DNA of 64,000 nucleotides from Trochalopteron elliotii (lineage: Eukaryota > Chordata > Aves > Passeriformes > Leiothrichidae), in the NCBI GenBank assembly GCA_024734555.1, contig JANPWX010000614.1:340649-404648 (forward strand), read 5' to 3'. The position numbers and the translations under genes were made by a program. The stretch's first letter is position 1. Each line of letters opens with the position of its first letter. The notes under the pieces are model-generated. The model searched no databases, was not told the DNA's origin, and was given only the letters and a program-made list of their open reading frames with translations. Positions 63,421 through 64,000 of the stretch are shown piece after piece.

Positions 63421-63879
63421 TACAGATATTAATGACTGCAAATGACAGCTGCGAGCCATAACATGCGCACGTATTTCACAAAACAATCATCAATGCTGAG
63501 GAGAGAAAAATGCTCTTCTGTCTTCGGGGAAAATACTTAAAAAGCTGTTTTTATGTTGTGTCACAGTATTATCAGTACATTTAAGCACATTGATAGCAAC
63601 TTGGTTTGCTGTACCTGTGGAGCTGTGGACTCACCACCCCCCACATGCATTGTGAAAGCAGTCTCTGTCCGAGTGGCCTTAACAAGACTCTCTGACAAGA
63701 CTCAACAGCTACCAAAGCAAAAGCAGAGTTTTTTTTCCTTTAATCCCTACCTATAAGAAGTGCTGGTTTTTAAATTTGCAATTGTTTAAAATAGCCGGCC
63801 CCAGAAAAAAAAATAATAATACAAAACTGCTACAAAAATACGGTTAATGACTACGTACAATCTTCTCTAACTAGTAAAA

Positions 63880-64000
63880 CAGATGGAAGTAAAAACCCGG
63901 TTGAATCCTGCACCCGCACAGAGGGAGAAGGGGGGGGGGGAGCCTGTGCCAGGCAGAGCCCAGACTGCTGCTGCCGTGGGCAGCTCCTGGAGTGAGCCGA
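63880..64000. promoter_or_regulatory. GC-rich window edge, possible start of a CpG-rich region
   Basis: The last 120 bp are markedly GC-rich with a run of 11 G and several CpGs, unlike the AT-rich intron before it. In mammals the IFT140 promoter lies upstream of coding exon 1 beside a divergent gene. The edge may be approaching that, but too little is visible to say. Confidence 0.2.

Overview
The window is vertebrate nuclear DNA and almost certainly from a bird. Coding exons are short and widely spaced with GT/AG splice sites. The interspersed repeats are CR1 LINE 3' ends and avian-type endogenous retrovirus LTRs (many beginning TGTCCT or ending AGGACA). I cannot name the species; a neoavian bird, possibly a passerine, fits the repeat mix.

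The backbone is one minus-strand gene, IFT140, an IFT-A subunit of the ciliary transport machinery. Seventeen consecutive coding exons run right to left from the start codon at 59277 to a donor at 16749. All reading-frame phases join without a break and give about 792 codons, covering both N-terminal WD40 propellers and the start of the TPR-like solenoid. The 5' non-coding exon(s) and promoter lie to the right of 59303 or off the window. The C-terminal half lies off the left edge.

A second gene, TMEM204 (a claudin-like four-pass membrane protein), lies on the opposite strand inside the large IFT140 intron left of 16749. Its last two coding exons are at 3478-3633 and 14325-14569; its first coding exon is off the left edge. 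This nested antisense arrangement is the same as in mammals.

The rest is intron filled with mobile elements. There are about 13 CR1 fragments and at least three related, decayed, ERVL-like retroviral copies: A at 30388-33340 on minus, C at 38127-40514 on minus, and B at about 49.7-56.4 kb on plus. Several solo LTRs of other families are also present, some with clear target-site duplications: CATG around 2209-2512, GAGGC around 45204-45817 and GAGAGC around 31373-32076. Some LTRs are nested inside the ERVL-like copies, which gives a readable insertion order. No intact viral gene set is present.

I found no CRISPR array, tRNA or rRNA gene, and no wholly new gene system. The observations most worth checking are the conserved nested gene pair, the inverted ERVL-like copies that flank six IFT140 exons, the nested LTR stratigraphy, and a CR1 end only 34 bp from the splice donor of the first IFT140 coding exon.
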